Origin: Paramecium octaurelia
Lineage: Eukaryota > Ciliophora > Oligohymenophorea > Peniculida > Parameciidae
Assembly (NCBI GenBank): GCA_905182995.1
Contig: CAJJDP010000065.1
Location: 278,146-342,145 of the forward strand
Direction of reading: 5' to 3'
Length of the DNA: 64,000 bases
The notes below the pieces were generated by a model, which searched no databases, was not told where the DNA came from, and saw only the letters and a list, made by a program, of their open reading frames with translations. Every line of letters begins with the position of its first letter. The first letter of the stretch is position 1. Positions 24,373-36,004 of the stretch are shown piece after piece. Both the position numbers and the translations under genes were made by a program.

Positions 24373-25811
24373 ATGAATAGTTATTAATATGGCAATGCTC
24401 TATTTACAGTTCAGGTAACAAGGAAGCATTTCTTCTCTGATAAGGTTTATTAGCTTTACTTATTCCAGGATGAAATTGTTATGACAGATGTATGCTCCAT
24501 TTGATAAATCTAGAACACATTACGTTAACCCAAATACTCAATTAAATTGAATTTAACTACTACAATTAATTGGATTGTTTAGGACAATAAAATACAAGCA
24601 TTTTCAATTGCTTATCAAAATACTGTTAAGGCTTTTCATGCTCCTAAATTACAAATTTTGAAAGAAATGATTGCAGGCAGAGTATTTTATACTTCAATTA
24701 CTGAATTTTATTAAATTTAAATGCTTATAGGGTATGGAATGTCGGGAGAAGTATATAAAATAGTATTGTTATATAGGTTTATAGGTGCATCTCTAATAAT
24801 GGGGAGTATTTCGCGGTAAAGAAATGTGAAAAGATGAAATTAGCATCCCATCAAGGAGGAATTGTAACTATATCTCCATTACTCTAGCCTCAATTAATAC
24901 ATGAACTCTCATTGCTGCAATCTCTCTAACACCCAAACATATTAAAATTAAAGGAGGTCTATACTGATTAATAATACTATTACATAGTGACAGAACTTAT
25001 TAAAGGAAGAGCATTAAGCACAGAATTGTAATCCAGGCCATATGGGTTGAGTGTGGCCGAAGCCATTAAGATAATGCTCTAAATTCTAGATGCTCTAATC
25101 TACATATCAGAAAGAGGAATTATGCACAGAGATATTAATCCCCACAACATTATGAAGTCAGATCCCATTAAATTGATTGATTTTGGATTGGCAAGAAAGA
25201 TCAAAAATCAATTGATATTTCCAACTTCTGGCACTCCTGGCTATATTGCACCAGAGGTTATTAATTTTAATAAAGATAAACTCTATGATGACAGAGCAGA
25301 TGTCTATAGTTTGGGATGTGTTCTTTATAAATTGTAATCCAATTCATTATTTTTTAGGTTAACAGGAGAGAATCTCTTTCATAAACAAAAAAACATTTTC
25401 TAAGAAAATAAGGAAGGTGTCTATGAATTAAGAAAAAATTAGGCACACCCTGAAGTTAACAGCCTAAAAATGGAATAATTATTTGTTTTATTGCCTTATA
25501 TGTTAGAGAATGATCCTAATAACAGAATGACAGCTAAAGTATGTAAAATTGTAATTTAAGAGATTGATAATAATAATTAATAAATCGAAAAACTAATTAA
25601 GAAACTTGTGATCTTCAAATATTTTTAACTTAGTACTGAAGAAACTCATAATGAAAATAAAACTCCCCATAGCTTATCCTCCTATAGTAATAAGAATAAA
25701 AAGTAATCCATTGACATTATCAAAAAATCAGATGAGACTTCAACTAGTGGACATAAAAAATAATAATAAACTATGGGTAATCTAAATTCAAGTTTTTATA
25801 CTAAAAAATGA
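24373..25811 (+). CDS. Serine/threonine protein kinase with N-terminal PH-like region
   Basis: The first about 100 residues are beta-rich (YGNALFTVQVTRK, then KVYQLYLFQDEIVMTD), resembling the PH-like module that precedes many ciliate kinases. The kinase domain follows: glycine loop IGYGMSGEVYRC, catalytic Lys in YFAVKKC, HRDINPHN, DFGLA, and an activation segment ending GTPGYIAPE. All key residues are present, so it should be active. Introns near 24,490 (24 nt), 24,751 (26 nt) and 25,336 (24 nt) are required. The C-terminal tail is Asn/Gln/Ser-rich and probably disordered. The substrate is unknown. HRDIN instead of HRDLK is a small deviation that keeps the catalytic Asp. Confidence 0.88.
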
Positions 25812-26277
25812 ATTATGATATTTTTTGTTACAATCTTTAAGTTTTTGTATTTATAATTATAATTATTTTTATCATTCTCATATAATATAAATCCATATAA
25901 AATTGGTTCAATATAAATTGACTTAATCGCATGGTACAAATTTAAAATGGTTTAGTTGGAAGTTAGAATTAATTGAAAATTATAAGACAGACAAAATTTT
26001 ATAATATTAGTTAGGGAATCATAAAAGTCATTTAAAATTTAAGAAAAAACAATCAAACAAATAATCATTAAACGTAATCCATTTTATATATGATAGAAAA
26101 TAGTTAATGTAAAAGGCTATGCTCTGTATGAATAAGGCTAAAAGAATTATAAAATTACATATGAATATAATTAAGAGATTTATTTCTGAAGGGTCAGATT
26201 AAATTATGAAACTATAATTAAAATTCTTGTTTAAATTGAAACCTCAAGTTTTAAGTATTAGTTTATAAATATTGGTT
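25812..26277. other. Convergent intergenic region, 466 bp
   Basis: AT-rich DNA between two convergent genes, expected to hold both 3' ends. No coding frame, hairpin or RNA gene was recognised. Confidence 0.4.
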
Positions 26278-27324
26278 TCAAAATGCTAATTTTTCGAGCA
26301 GATGCTCTACCTTTTCGCCCAATGATTCGGTTATATCTGATTTACTAAATTCATGATATTCTGAAAATTGAAAATATTGAGTCTCATCTGTAATAGAGTT
26401 ATCTAATTCGTAGATTATAGTGCTTTATTCAAAGGATTACTTTTCTTGGATTTTTTTTTGCATTTGATTTTTATGAGCTAATTTTTATTTAATTTATTTC
26501 AAAGCTTCTAGATAGACAAGTTATTCTGTTTGTCTTTTGTTTACACCAGTTTTAGTAATGTTTATATCAGAATCCAATTCTAATTATACCTTGTATAAAT
26601 TTATTGAATTCTCATCTTTTTTCCATTCCACTGACACCTTTGGAATTAGATCTGTTTAGTTGTTAATGAATTCGAGGAATGAGGTTTTTGGATTTTGCTT
26701 TAATTCAGCCATTGGAACACTCTAGCCTCTAATATTCCATTTGAATAATTACTTGTCTAAAAGTTCTTTCAATATAGATTATAAAATCTCTCTAGTATGT
26801 TCTAAATCGAATCCGGAATCGTAATATTGTGCTGCCACCATAGCCTTAAGTGTTTCAGCCATAACTTTAGGGTTCTTCCTAAAGTAAATATGAAGGTAAA
26901 TACTTTAAAGCTGTTTGATTACCTATTTAAACAAAGTTGTGTATATTGTATTATATAGCAATTTCTGCTAAGTTTTTATCATTTAATAGTCTTTATCTCA
27001 ATAAGACAAGATCACTTGGCTTTTTAATCGAGGAATCTTTGTTGGGATAGCTAAATATTGACTTTACTAATACCCTCTCTAGATCAGATAATCGGAGAAA
27101 TAAAATTCTAAGATCATTTAACCAATCACAATAAATTCTTCATTGTTTCCAAATGGATATTTTGTCCCTTTTTTAGATTAATACTCTAACTCATGAATCT
27201 TATTAGTTAATGCTTATGCTAAAATATTAGTATTTTAAAATCTAAAGATCCTATTATTCATTATGAATTTAAATAATATTGTTAGTATGTTGGCGATTAA
27301 CTATTTCCTTACTCCGAATTGCAT
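26278..27324 (-). CDS. RNase III-fold protein with lost catalytic residues, possibly mL44-like mitoribosomal protein
   Basis: The protein has the two RNase III helix signatures in the expected order. The first is NEEFIVIGQMIL, where active enzymes have NERLEFLGD..L. The second is KVMAETLKAMVAAQYYDSG, where active enzymes have an Asp and a Glu in A-D-T-V-E-A. At the metal-binding positions the residues are Ile, Gln, Glu and Lys, so catalysis is unlikely. A dsRBD-like tail follows, ending in a charged Glu/Lys-rich stretch. Such inactive RNase III folds are typical of mitoribosomal protein mL44, and the basic N-terminus could be a presequence. Two introns (about 27,035 and 26,885) keep the frame. 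The mL44 identity is an inference. Confidence 0.65.
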
Positions 27325-27683
27325 TGTAATAAAAGACACTCAATACGATCAATCACTATAACCCATAAATCAGGTATGACTTACACCTTATTGTTAGTAT
27401 CAATGATAGTCGAACATCTTGTTGCTGAAGGGTGGAAGAATAAAAGTTCCAAAGAATTTATTTCAATTAAGAAGAAGTTTTGATTGCTGCGATTTTATTT
27501 GGACCATTGATTTAAATTAAAGTGACTTCAAGGAGGGAACTGACATATGAGAAGTGATAATTCAACATGATTAAAATGGTTAAATTTTCAATATTTGTTA
27601 TAAAAGATTATATGGCTTGGTGTACAAAATTTCTTTATTATAAAAATTAATTAATAATTAAATTAAGTGAATACTCTATATGA
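27325..27683. other. 359 bp between two minus-strand genes
   Basis: The segment is less AT-rich than other gaps and has minus-strand open frames with some coding character (for example GPNKIAAIKTSSQL). It may hold an upstream exon of the RNase III-fold gene. No splice could be fixed and no RNA gene was identified. Confidence 0.3.
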
Positions 27684-28979
27684 TCAAACATCATCTAAAA
27701 TTAAGGAGATCAATTCTTCAAGTTGCTCATATTAACTGCCCCTCCATTACTTTATTTTCTTTCTTCTTTCATTAGTCATTTCCAACCCGTAGTGTTCTTT
27801 TAAATCCATTAGAACTTCCAATGCCAAATGACAATTCTGATAATCAAAATAAGTGTATCTTTCCTCAGCTATTTCAAAAATAATTTCATTTAAGTCATTA
27901 ATCTCAGTTTTAAGAATTTAACTTTAAATTAGTTCTGATAGAATCTTTTAGCAAATATCAATGGATCGTTTAGAATGGGATGTTCTTAGTAATTTAATGA
28001 TATCATCATATAATAAATAAGCAAATGATTGTGTTGTTTCATTGTTTTTAAGTGCCAAATGATAAATAAAGTCTAATGCAGCCTAACACGAATAACTATC
28101 TTCCTATGTTAGAGCATTCTTGACAACTGCATCTATATTTAGATTATCCAAACAAGTGATGATAAGTTTGACATCAGATCTCATAAATAATTCGTCTATC
28201 AATCTTATTATTTAACAAGTCTGTTTGTCATCTTATTATTCAGTCTATTTTAACAAATATTTTAGTTTATCATCATCAAATAATTCTAACAGTCCATCAC
28301 AGATCTCACTTGCCTTACGCAAAACTAATGATGCCAAACTGAGTCTTGCATCCATTAATTCAATTACTTTGGTACAGATATCAACTATCTGGGATTACCT
28401 AATTAATTAAGTGCAATCACAATCATTCATTTTATCAAGCAATCCAAATAGTAATCTGAAGACAGCATTAATATGTTCAAGTTAATCCTATTGTAAATTG
28501 TGTAAGGATTTTTGGGTTTCAGCAAGTATATTTGATTAAAATAATTATTTTTTAATTGATCTGGCTATTTTAGAATCGGAATATAACACATTGGCCAAAC
28601 CCAAATAACATCTGTATCTCATTTCCTCATCATCATTCGATTGTAGTTTTTGCATAAAATACATATGAATTTGATAGTCATTAATTAAAGTATAAATAGT
28701 TTAATCTGATTCGGAAGCACAAGAGTTGGCTAGTATTACAAGAGCCATTTTATCATTTGACTCAAAGAGTTCCTTCATTAAGGTTTTGTCTTATAAAAGT
28801 TTGTTTGATTATCTCTCAATATTATGTATTAATTCTTAATGAATTGCCCAATATTTATTTGATTATTCCTTGTTATCAATCACCCTTTTGGATTTAAATA
28901 TGCTCTCCAACTAGTCTCTTCTTATTTACACTCTTAACTAATCTCTCTTGGCTCTCAATAAAGCATTTGAATCCAGCAT
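27684..28979 (-). CDS. Importin-alpha-like armadillo/HEAT-repeat protein
   Basis: A single exon of about 431 codons. The N-terminus is basic and helical (LRAKRDQLRVQIRRDQLESI, then FKSKR), like the importin-beta-binding region of importin alpha. The rest is a string of about 40-residue helical repeats rich in Leu, for example LVILANSCASES and ALDFIYHLALKN, consistent with armadillo/HEAT packing. The C-terminus is acidic (ELISLILDDV). This layout suggests a nuclear-import adaptor or relative, but the repeats are divergent and the canonical NLS-binding Trp/Asn ladder is not evident. It lacks introns, unlike most long neighbours. Confidence 0.6.
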
Positions 28980-29237
28980 TTATATATTATAAATTATTAT
29001 TATAAATAACTAAATAATTAGTTAATATTATGTTAATTGTATTACTTATATTCATTATTAACATCCTCTCAACTATATTCTTGCTTTCCAAGTTCTCTTC
29101 AATTGTTGTGATTCTGTTCAATTTCAATAGAAAATCTAATGAGTTTAATCCTTATTTTAGATCATCTAAATTTTTAAGGTAATTAATAATCAACCAATGT
29201 GTTTTTGCTCCACTTTATTAAATAATAATTAATAATA

Positions 29238-29674
29238 ATGTCAGAGAATAACAAAAAATCAGTTATTATTGTGAAATAGAACTAAAAAGAAGAAGATGAA
29301 GAGGAATCTGAATCAGAATCTGAGTCATCTCATTGTTTCGTGAATTTTGTGAATTCCTATTCAAGGTTCATTAATGAATAAAGTGACACCTGTTTGGAGA
29401 TGAGCTCAGTCCTTAATGAATTAAATGAATCAATATCAAACTCCAAGCCTCCTTAAGGAACAGTTGAAGACCTATAATAGATCTTAGAAATAACTCCTTA
29501 ATAGATCAACGAACTTGCTCAGCAACTCAAACAACTTCCCGATTCTAAAATATATTAGTGTATCTAAAATATTGAGAAGTATGTATAATTTTGTAATTAA
29601 ATAGATTAAATTTGAAACTACAATTAGATTTGAATGTTGAAATGGAGAAAGCCAAAGCAAATGGATTGATCTGA
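29238..29674 (+). CDS. Small acidic protein of unknown function
   Basis: ATG 29238 to TGA 29672-29674 with one 26-nt intron (29579-29604). The N-terminal part has a Glu/Ser repeat (EEDEEESESESES) that looks disordered. The rest is helical with a Gln/Leu-rich stretch (QINELAQQLKQLPDS). No known domain was recognised. It is followed after 22 bp by another small plus-strand gene. Confidence 0.65.
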
Positions 29675-29696
29675 TCAATTTTGGTTATTTTTATTT

Positions 29697-30186
29697 ATGA
29701 ATTATAAAAAAACATCTAATGGCGATTAGTTTGCACATCTCAATCATTTACTGAATGAACTGATGACCTAAGTGCAAAATCTGTACTAGATCATACCAAG
29801 CCCATCTAACAAAGCTAACATAAAATAATGAAAATAATAATCTTAAAGAGAACGTATTTACAAAGAGAAAACAATCTAAATAGAATATTTTTAAGAGCAA
29901 TAATTCTTCGCAAGATTATAATCAGATCTTAGGTGGATAAATAAATTCATTAGACAAAAACTATTGAATTATCTTTCAATTTTAAAAACAAATGAGATGT
30001 AGTAATCAGATATAATAAAGTTTTGAAGTTCTCAACTAGAATCTGCAATACCATAGACGAGAGAAAAAAATTAAGACTAGGAATTATGGCAATTTATATC
30101 TTTAAATGCATGAATATGAGATATTTATCAATTTCAATAATTAAATAAATAATATCAAGAATACAGCTGATTAGTAAATGAATTGA
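29697..30186 (+). CDS. Helical hypothetical protein whose frame is interrupted by one TGA
   Basis: The frame starts at ATG 29697 (GDQFAHLNHLLNELM), meets TGA at 29829-29831, and continues in the same frame for about 57 codons of clearly coding character (for example QREERI-type charged helix, FFARLQSDLRW). A 22-nt intron (29999-30020) then leads to a well-formed last exon ending at TGA 30184-30186. No GT..AG pair can remove the internal TGA. Options are a recent nonsense mutation, a sequencing error, readthrough, or two separate small genes. The product would be a helical, Gln-rich protein of about 155 residues with no recognised family. Confidence 0.45.
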
Positions 30187-30415
30187 GTTAATTGTATTTT
30201 TAATGCATATTAAAGGGAAACATTGAAAAAATATGATGATATTAATCATTGAATAGATGACTAAACATATTTATATCTGAAATTGATAGTAAGTGAGTAA
30301 AATTTTAGGATAACGATCCTATTGTTGAAATTTTTTTTTTTAAACACTAAAGATCTCATTCTTGTCAATATTAAATTAGAATTATAATACATTCGTTTTT
30401 TTACAAATAATTTTT

Positions 30416-31835
30416 ATGAGTCCAAAAACAAATATTCCTTTGCTCAATTTGACTAAGATAATAGTTGGAATTGTGGCCTTTTCACAAGGAGTATAGCATT
30501 TAGCAGATTTATCAATTTAATATTTATACAAAGATGATTTTCATGTATCACCTAGTAAGATGGGAGTATTTATTGGACTATCATAATTACCATGGTATTT
30601 TTGTTAATTAGTTATCCATAGGATAATTAAGCCTATTTGGGGAATAGTTTGTGATTCCTTTCCAATTTTTGGATCAAAAAGAAAAGCATATATTGTGTGC
30701 TGTGGTTTTTTAAGTTTTTTAGGATGGCAATTAATGGCATACATTGGAGTTGATAATGTTTATGTAGCTGTTACTTTACTTATTATGATATCATCATCTG
30801 TTTGCATATGTAACGTAGTTGGAGGTAAAAATATGTTGAACTGTAGAGGCTTTAATGGTAGAATAGTGTGCAAATGATCATGCAGCAAATAATGTTTCAG
30901 TATTCTTTGGATTCAAAGCTGTAGGTGGGTTGATTAGTGCATATTTTTCAGGAATGTTACTTATGTATTTAACTAAAAAATAAAGTAATTTTTGAAATGA
31001 GAATTAGTATTTATAATCAATAGTTTGTTTCCATTAACGATGGCATTACTTTCTTTGAAATTGAAAGAGACTCAATAAACTCAATAATCATAAAATCTAA
31101 AGGAAGTATTGAATATTTTCTGGAAATTCTTTTCTAATCCTAAAATTTATTAGTAAAAGCTTAATCTAATTTAAGAGACCTGTATTGTTAATTTTAGCAT
31201 TCATGATGGTACCTTCAAGTAGTTCAATAATGTTTTATTTCTATACTGAAGTCTTGCATTTCACTCCTAAATTCATGGGATATCTAAAATTTATTAGTTG
31301 TTTGGGCACTCTTCTTGCAATTTTATTGTATAGAAATTACTTAAAGGACGTTGCATTTAAAAATATATTTATTAGTACTACAGTTGCATTCTTCTTTTGT
31401 TATCTTACTACAATACCTTTGGTTACTAGAATGAATGTATAATGGGGAATAGACGATAGATTTTTCTGTCTAGGGGATTCTGTGATCCTATAATTTATTG
31501 GAGAATTGAATTTGCTTCCTATTTTAGTGTATGCATGCAAAATATGTCCTAAAAACATTGAAGCCACTATATATGCTATGCTTATGGCCACAATGAATTT
31601 AGGAACCTTTGCTGGAGGATAATTCGGCAATCTAATCTTATATGAAATGGGAATCAATTAATAAGATTACTCTAAACTATATATTTTTATAGCTCTATCA
31701 AGTCTCTTTATCATTTTACCCTTGCCATGGATTCATATTATAAATGATAAAGTAACGCCACAAGAATAAGAATAATAGTCTGCATAGATCGAAGACATTG
31801 AGGAGAAATAATAACTCATTACTGAAGCAGAATGA
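30416..31835 (+). CDS. Folate-biopterin transporter (BT1/FBT family)
   Basis: A polytopic membrane protein of about 440 residues with roughly twelve hydrophobic helices. Family marks are seen in order: LYKDDFHVSPSKMG, IIKPIWGIVCDSFPIFGSKRK, AVGGLISAYFSG, MVPSSSSIMFYFYTE, LGDSVILQFIGELNLLPILV, and ICPKNIEATIYAMLMATMN followed by LGTFAGG. These are hallmarks of the FBT family that moves folates or pterins across membranes in plants, kinetoplastids and other protists. Four introns near 30,592, 30,824, 30,988 and 31,152 (23-27 nt) restore the frame. The C-terminus is an acidic Gln-rich tail. The substrate is inferred from the family only. Confidence 0.92.
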
Positions 31836-32183
31836 ATATTAATAATAAAATAATAATAAATATTTATACCAATTTATAATTTAAATCTTTTTTATAGATA
31901 TTTTCAATCAGAAATTAGATGATATCTACTTTTAATTATCTGCTTTTATTAATTTTAATAATGAAATTTAGATTTTGACATCTTAATATAGTTGCACTTC
32001 TTAAATAGAATAATGCCAAAATATAGAGTATTATTATAGAATTAATAATCTGTTTAATTTTACAAATTTCATATATATATATAATATTTATGATTGAATT
32101 ATTATTATTTTATTCTTAGATTCATCTGGATAAATTAATATAGATCATATTAGAATGTATAAGATTGTGGTTAAATTATAAAA
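31836..32183. other. Convergent intergenic region, 348 bp
   Basis: AT-rich DNA with a short TA run near 32,070. It lies between convergent genes and should carry both 3' ends. No coding frame or RNA gene was recognised. Confidence 0.4.
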
Positions 32184-33426
32184 TCAAAATTAAGGTGGGT
32201 ATTCAAAATCACCAAATTCTGATGGAAGTTAATAAGTACCAGGACCAGGGACTTAAGATGATTAATTTTATTACATTATTTATTTTTAATCTCTTAGGTC
32301 TGTCTTTCCTAATAACCAAATCGAAATCCACTTCTGGTAGAATATTATGAAGGCAAATAATTCCTTGGGTCTCCTATATCTCCTGGTGGGTCATATGTTC
32401 CAGGGCCGGGAATCTTTTTTACTCTTTGAGATTAAGCAGTTGCAGGAGAAATAACAGGGGCTCCACTACTTTTGTATTTGCCAATAAAGTAATTTCCTTT
32501 TTAACTGAAACCACCTACATTATATCGACCTGGGGCTGGAGTAGTGGACTGAATGTAGATGTCTTATATGGATATAAGGGTTAAAGTACGTTTTGCAGAT
32601 GTTCTTTCTCCCATGGTATACTTGTATGAGGTGATGATATCTTTGACTTAATATGTATTGGGAGCAGGATTAGAATTGGGTCTACCATGAAGTCCTTTCG
32701 AATGCAATTCATCTCTTCCATATGCAAATTTAACTCCTGGCTTTGGCATTAATCTGATATTGTAATCGGTAGGTCCTGGTATATATTTGTCTCTTTTTGT
32801 GAAGTCAGATTTAGTTCCGTAGCCCAAGGCTGCTGCTCTTTTATTTAATTATGTTTAAATTCTAGAATTAATAATACAATTTACTAAGAGTCGTAAAACT
32901 ACATTGAGCAATAACTTTCTTTTGGCTTGGAAAACCTTTAGGCTTTAGGAAAAGTGTATTATTGTTTTGCATGAGATTTATTTAATTGATCATGGATTAT
33001 TTTTGTATCAAATTAATGAGGTGTTCTAAGATGCATGAATGATTAGGTATTTCTTTTGTAATAAATCTATTCAAGTGTTTTAAATGTTTTTTCTGAAGTT
33101 GTTTTTTGTCTTTATTACTTTTCAGTTTCTAATCGTCTATTCTAATCTTTTCTTTAAGTAGTAGTTTCCATTTCTCCTTAAGTTGGTATTCTTTTAGTCT
33201 CATCCTTTCCTTCTTATTTCTGACTATTCTGTTGACTGTCCTCATGAATTTACTATAGATCTTATTCTTTATAGCCAGAATCAAATCCTGCATTTTCCTC
33301 TTCTTGAGAATTTTTCTTGCTTGATTATTTTTACTATTCATCTTCATTTTGTTATTATTATTCTAGATTTTGATTATCTTCATTCTATTTCTCATGGGCA
33401 TCCTCTTATTAAATCAATAAGTTCAT
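32184..33426 (-). CDS. SHIPPO-repeat (ODF3/STPG-type) axonemal protein
   Basis: The C-terminal two thirds carries Pro-Gly-Pro repeats: YIPGPTDYN, APNTYQVKD, TPAPGRYNVGG, IPGPGTYDPPGD and FPGPGTYQLPSE. These SHIPPO (sperm-tail PG-rich) repeats occur in microtubule inner proteins and ciliary tip proteins. The N-terminal about 150 residues are Gln/Glu/Lys-rich and disordered. Two 23-nt introns, near 32,865 and 32,246, keep the frame. The true frame crosses many TAA/TAG codons; a shorter Lys-rich frame in the same region (33,129-33,347) is a shadow. A role in the axoneme or microtubule lumen is inferred from the repeats and fits a ciliate. Confidence 0.85.
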
Positions 33427-34480
33427 GTTAATTAATAATACTCTTTTATTAAACAACAAATAATTGTATTAAGAATTCAGAATCAATGCATAAGCTTCTA
33501 TAGTCTCATTAACACATAAATGATGCCTGTTTTTGATATAAAAATTTGTTAACTAAAATCTAATTTCATTTATATACTTTAAATTTTCCATACTCTTCAT
33601 TCTAATTTACCAAATTGTTTTAATTAGTTATGGTATCTTTTGATATTCTATTATTTTTAACATTTATTTTGAGGAACACATAAATATATTGTTTTTCTTA
33701 ATTCAGAATTTTGTACAGCAATCAAAGATGACTTATTACTTAATTTTTTGACACTTATATTATACAAAGATTGATGTGTAGCTATTATTTTGAACTGATG
33801 AAACAAAATAGATTAGAACAGTTTTATTATTGCTAAGATAGAGTTAAAAAATCATATAGACCACCATCGTGCAAGAAAGGTGCAGCTTTATTAACTACAT
33901 ATAAAGATTTTTCATTGATTTTGCAGTATGTTGCAACTTGAAGATACAGTAATTAATGTTATAAATAAGTTTGCTTTTGTGATTGCATGGAAATTTTCTT
34001 CATTATTAATAAATAAATATTAGTAAACTAATTTTATAATTATTGTCTCTTTTACTAATAAGAATTAGGAAACCTTCAACAAATTTTGAATATTCAGTTA
34101 ATCTCTATTGCTAAAAAGTTCTTAATTAAAAATCAAAAAGGTAGTAGGATTATCATAAAAAAAGTAACTGTCATCGAATTTGTTGTTCTGCACCACAAAA
34201 GTAATTACGTCTAAAAAACATAACAAGAATATTCAAAATATATAGCAGGGATGAATACGGAAAAATATAAATTTATTTTGAAAACTACGTTTTTCAAACA
34301 TCAACAATGTTTATTAAATGAAAATTCTAGTATTAGAATATAAATGATACAGGCATTTATATTTATGTATGGATGAAGATGATCCTCCGATTGAGGTTGA
34401 TTATTATTCATTAATGTTGATAGTTAACTGTCCATTATATGCTATATAATCTATTTATTATTTTAATCATCATTTTGATT
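33427..34480. other. About 1.05 kb without an intact gene
   Basis: Apart from the nuclease-like relic around 33,715-34,000, the stretch is AT-rich with no supported gene, repeat family or RNA. Its right end should hold the promoter of the Myb gene. Confidence 0.4.
33715..34000 (+). pseudogene. Probable relic of a CCR4/Angel-type (EEP) nuclease gene
   Basis: Plus-strand fragments recall the endonuclease/exonuclease/phosphatase fold of CCR4-type deadenylases: SYYFELMKQNRLEQFYYCQD, then a stretch with KKGAALLTTYKDFSLIL at the place of the family's D-G-C-A-I-F block, then KFAFVIAWKF in another frame. The conserved Asp of D-G-C-A is Lys-Lys-Gly-Ala here. Frames break upstream and downstream and no ATG or intact domain remains. 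It is read as a decayed host gene copy; the family call is tentative. Confidence 0.35.
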
Positions 34481-35451
34481 ATGCAAAAAAAAACGCCCTT
34501 AAATAGGTAGATTGTTCTTGAGTGGTTTGAATAACCACACTTAGAATTTGCAGAGACACTTCTTAAAAATGATTAGTTCACATTCTCAAAATTACCAACG
34601 CAAGAAGAAATTTTATAGATTCTATGCTCAGTTGAAAAAGCATACAATAGCAAAAGAGGTGCTTGGACTCCATGCCAAGATAAATTTCTAAATCTCACTG
34701 TATTAGGAACATGCCTAAAGCATTTAATGAAGCCTATAGAGTTAGTAATAAATATTTTTTATTTTTTAATAGTCCTCATAATAGTGGGAATAGATTTCTC
34801 GATTATTTCGTTTTCATAATTGGAAAGCCTGCAGAAATAGATGGTTAGAAGAATGTCACAAAAAAGCAAATTGGACTCCCTAAGAAGACAAAGTTTTAAC
34901 ATAATTATAATAATTTAAACCTAATAAGTGGTGTGAGATAGCTATAGATTTGATGAGGATCTGTAAAACACCATACATAAGATAGGGAAAACAATGCAGA
35001 GACAGATGGGTAAATAAACTTGATCCTAATATTGTCAAGTAAACTTCATATTTAATTGTACAGCATTCCATGGACAAAAGAAGAGGAGCTATAATTGTTT
35101 CGAGAAATAGAATTAAGAGGAAAGAAATGGGCAGAGATTTCACTCAAAGTATTCCAATTGAGGAGAACTGAGAACACTATTAAAAATAGATATTATAATT
35201 TATTAAAGCAAGCTGAAACAAAGATGAAATTTGGAAGAATAACAAAGGAGTAAAAAAATAAAGCATTAGTGGATTCAGTGATTAAACAATTAGAAACATC
35301 TGCTAATTATCAACCAAAACTAGAAGAGACAGAGGAACAGGAAGCTAAAAATTACAAATTAGATTAATTTAATCCTACTTATTTAGAAGATTATGAAGAT
35401 ATTGTTGTCTTGGTCAACAAGAAGCTAATTAAATTAAATGATTAAGTCTGA
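34481..35451 (+). CDS. Three-repeat (R1R2R3) Myb DNA-binding protein
   Basis: Three successive Myb/SANT repeats are visible. R1 runs from RGAWTPCQDKFL to WEQISRLFRFHNWKACRNRW. R2 runs from ANWTPQEDKVLTQL through KWCEIAIDLM to RQGKQCRDRWVNKLDP. R3 runs from IPWTKEEELQLF through KWAEISLKVF to RTENTIKNRYYNLL. The Trp spacing and the recognition-helix motifs QCRDRW and NTIKNRY match c-Myb-type factors. Two introns (34745-34772, 35039-35063) complete the repeats. An N-terminal helical region and an acidic C-terminal tail flank them. It should bind DNA and act as a transcription regulator in the nucleus. R1 has extra residues between its helices, and its second Trp position is conserved. Confidence 0.93.
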
Positions 35452-36004
35452 TCTTGTTTATTTATGTTACCATATTTATTTAATTTTATTCAATCTTAAT
35501 ATTTTAGTATCTAAAAAACTTAATTTTTCCAGAAGTTAAACATCATTTTTTTATAATAACAGTTTTATAGTAATTTTATATTTAATTGAATAATCAATGA
35601 AAACAACAAATAAATTAAAATGCTAAAATGATTTTAACCATTTTTGATCATATTTCATGATAAACCTAATTTAGAGAATTTTTATTAATCAAATCATAAC
35701 CATTAATAATTATTATCCATAAATATTAATAAAATTAAACAGATTAAGAAGAAATGAAAGCAACCAATAATTTAGCTATTTAATTTTGAATATCTAAATT
35801 TTGAGCTTGTATAATTTATGCTATTTGAGCCAATTTGATTTAAGCACACAATTCTTTTTGAATCCTTAAGAATTCAATTGATTGTCTTTAAAATGGATTA
35901 TATCCTTTTAAGCTATTGCAAATCGTTCAAATATATAAAAGAATTATTGAGATATGGTTTACATATTGCCTTGTCAATATTGTACTAATTTTAATATAAT
36001 TGAA
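35452..36004. other. Convergent intergenic region, 553 bp
   Basis: AT-rich spacer between the Myb gene and RPL35, which converge. No coding frame, repeat or RNA gene recognised. Confidence 0.4.

Noticed and set aside
33129-33347. Lys/Arg-rich minus-strand open frame
   Set aside because: It is a shadow of the SHIPPO gene: the adjacent frame is open through Gln codons, joins smoothly to the PG repeats and has Glu/Gln-rich coding composition.
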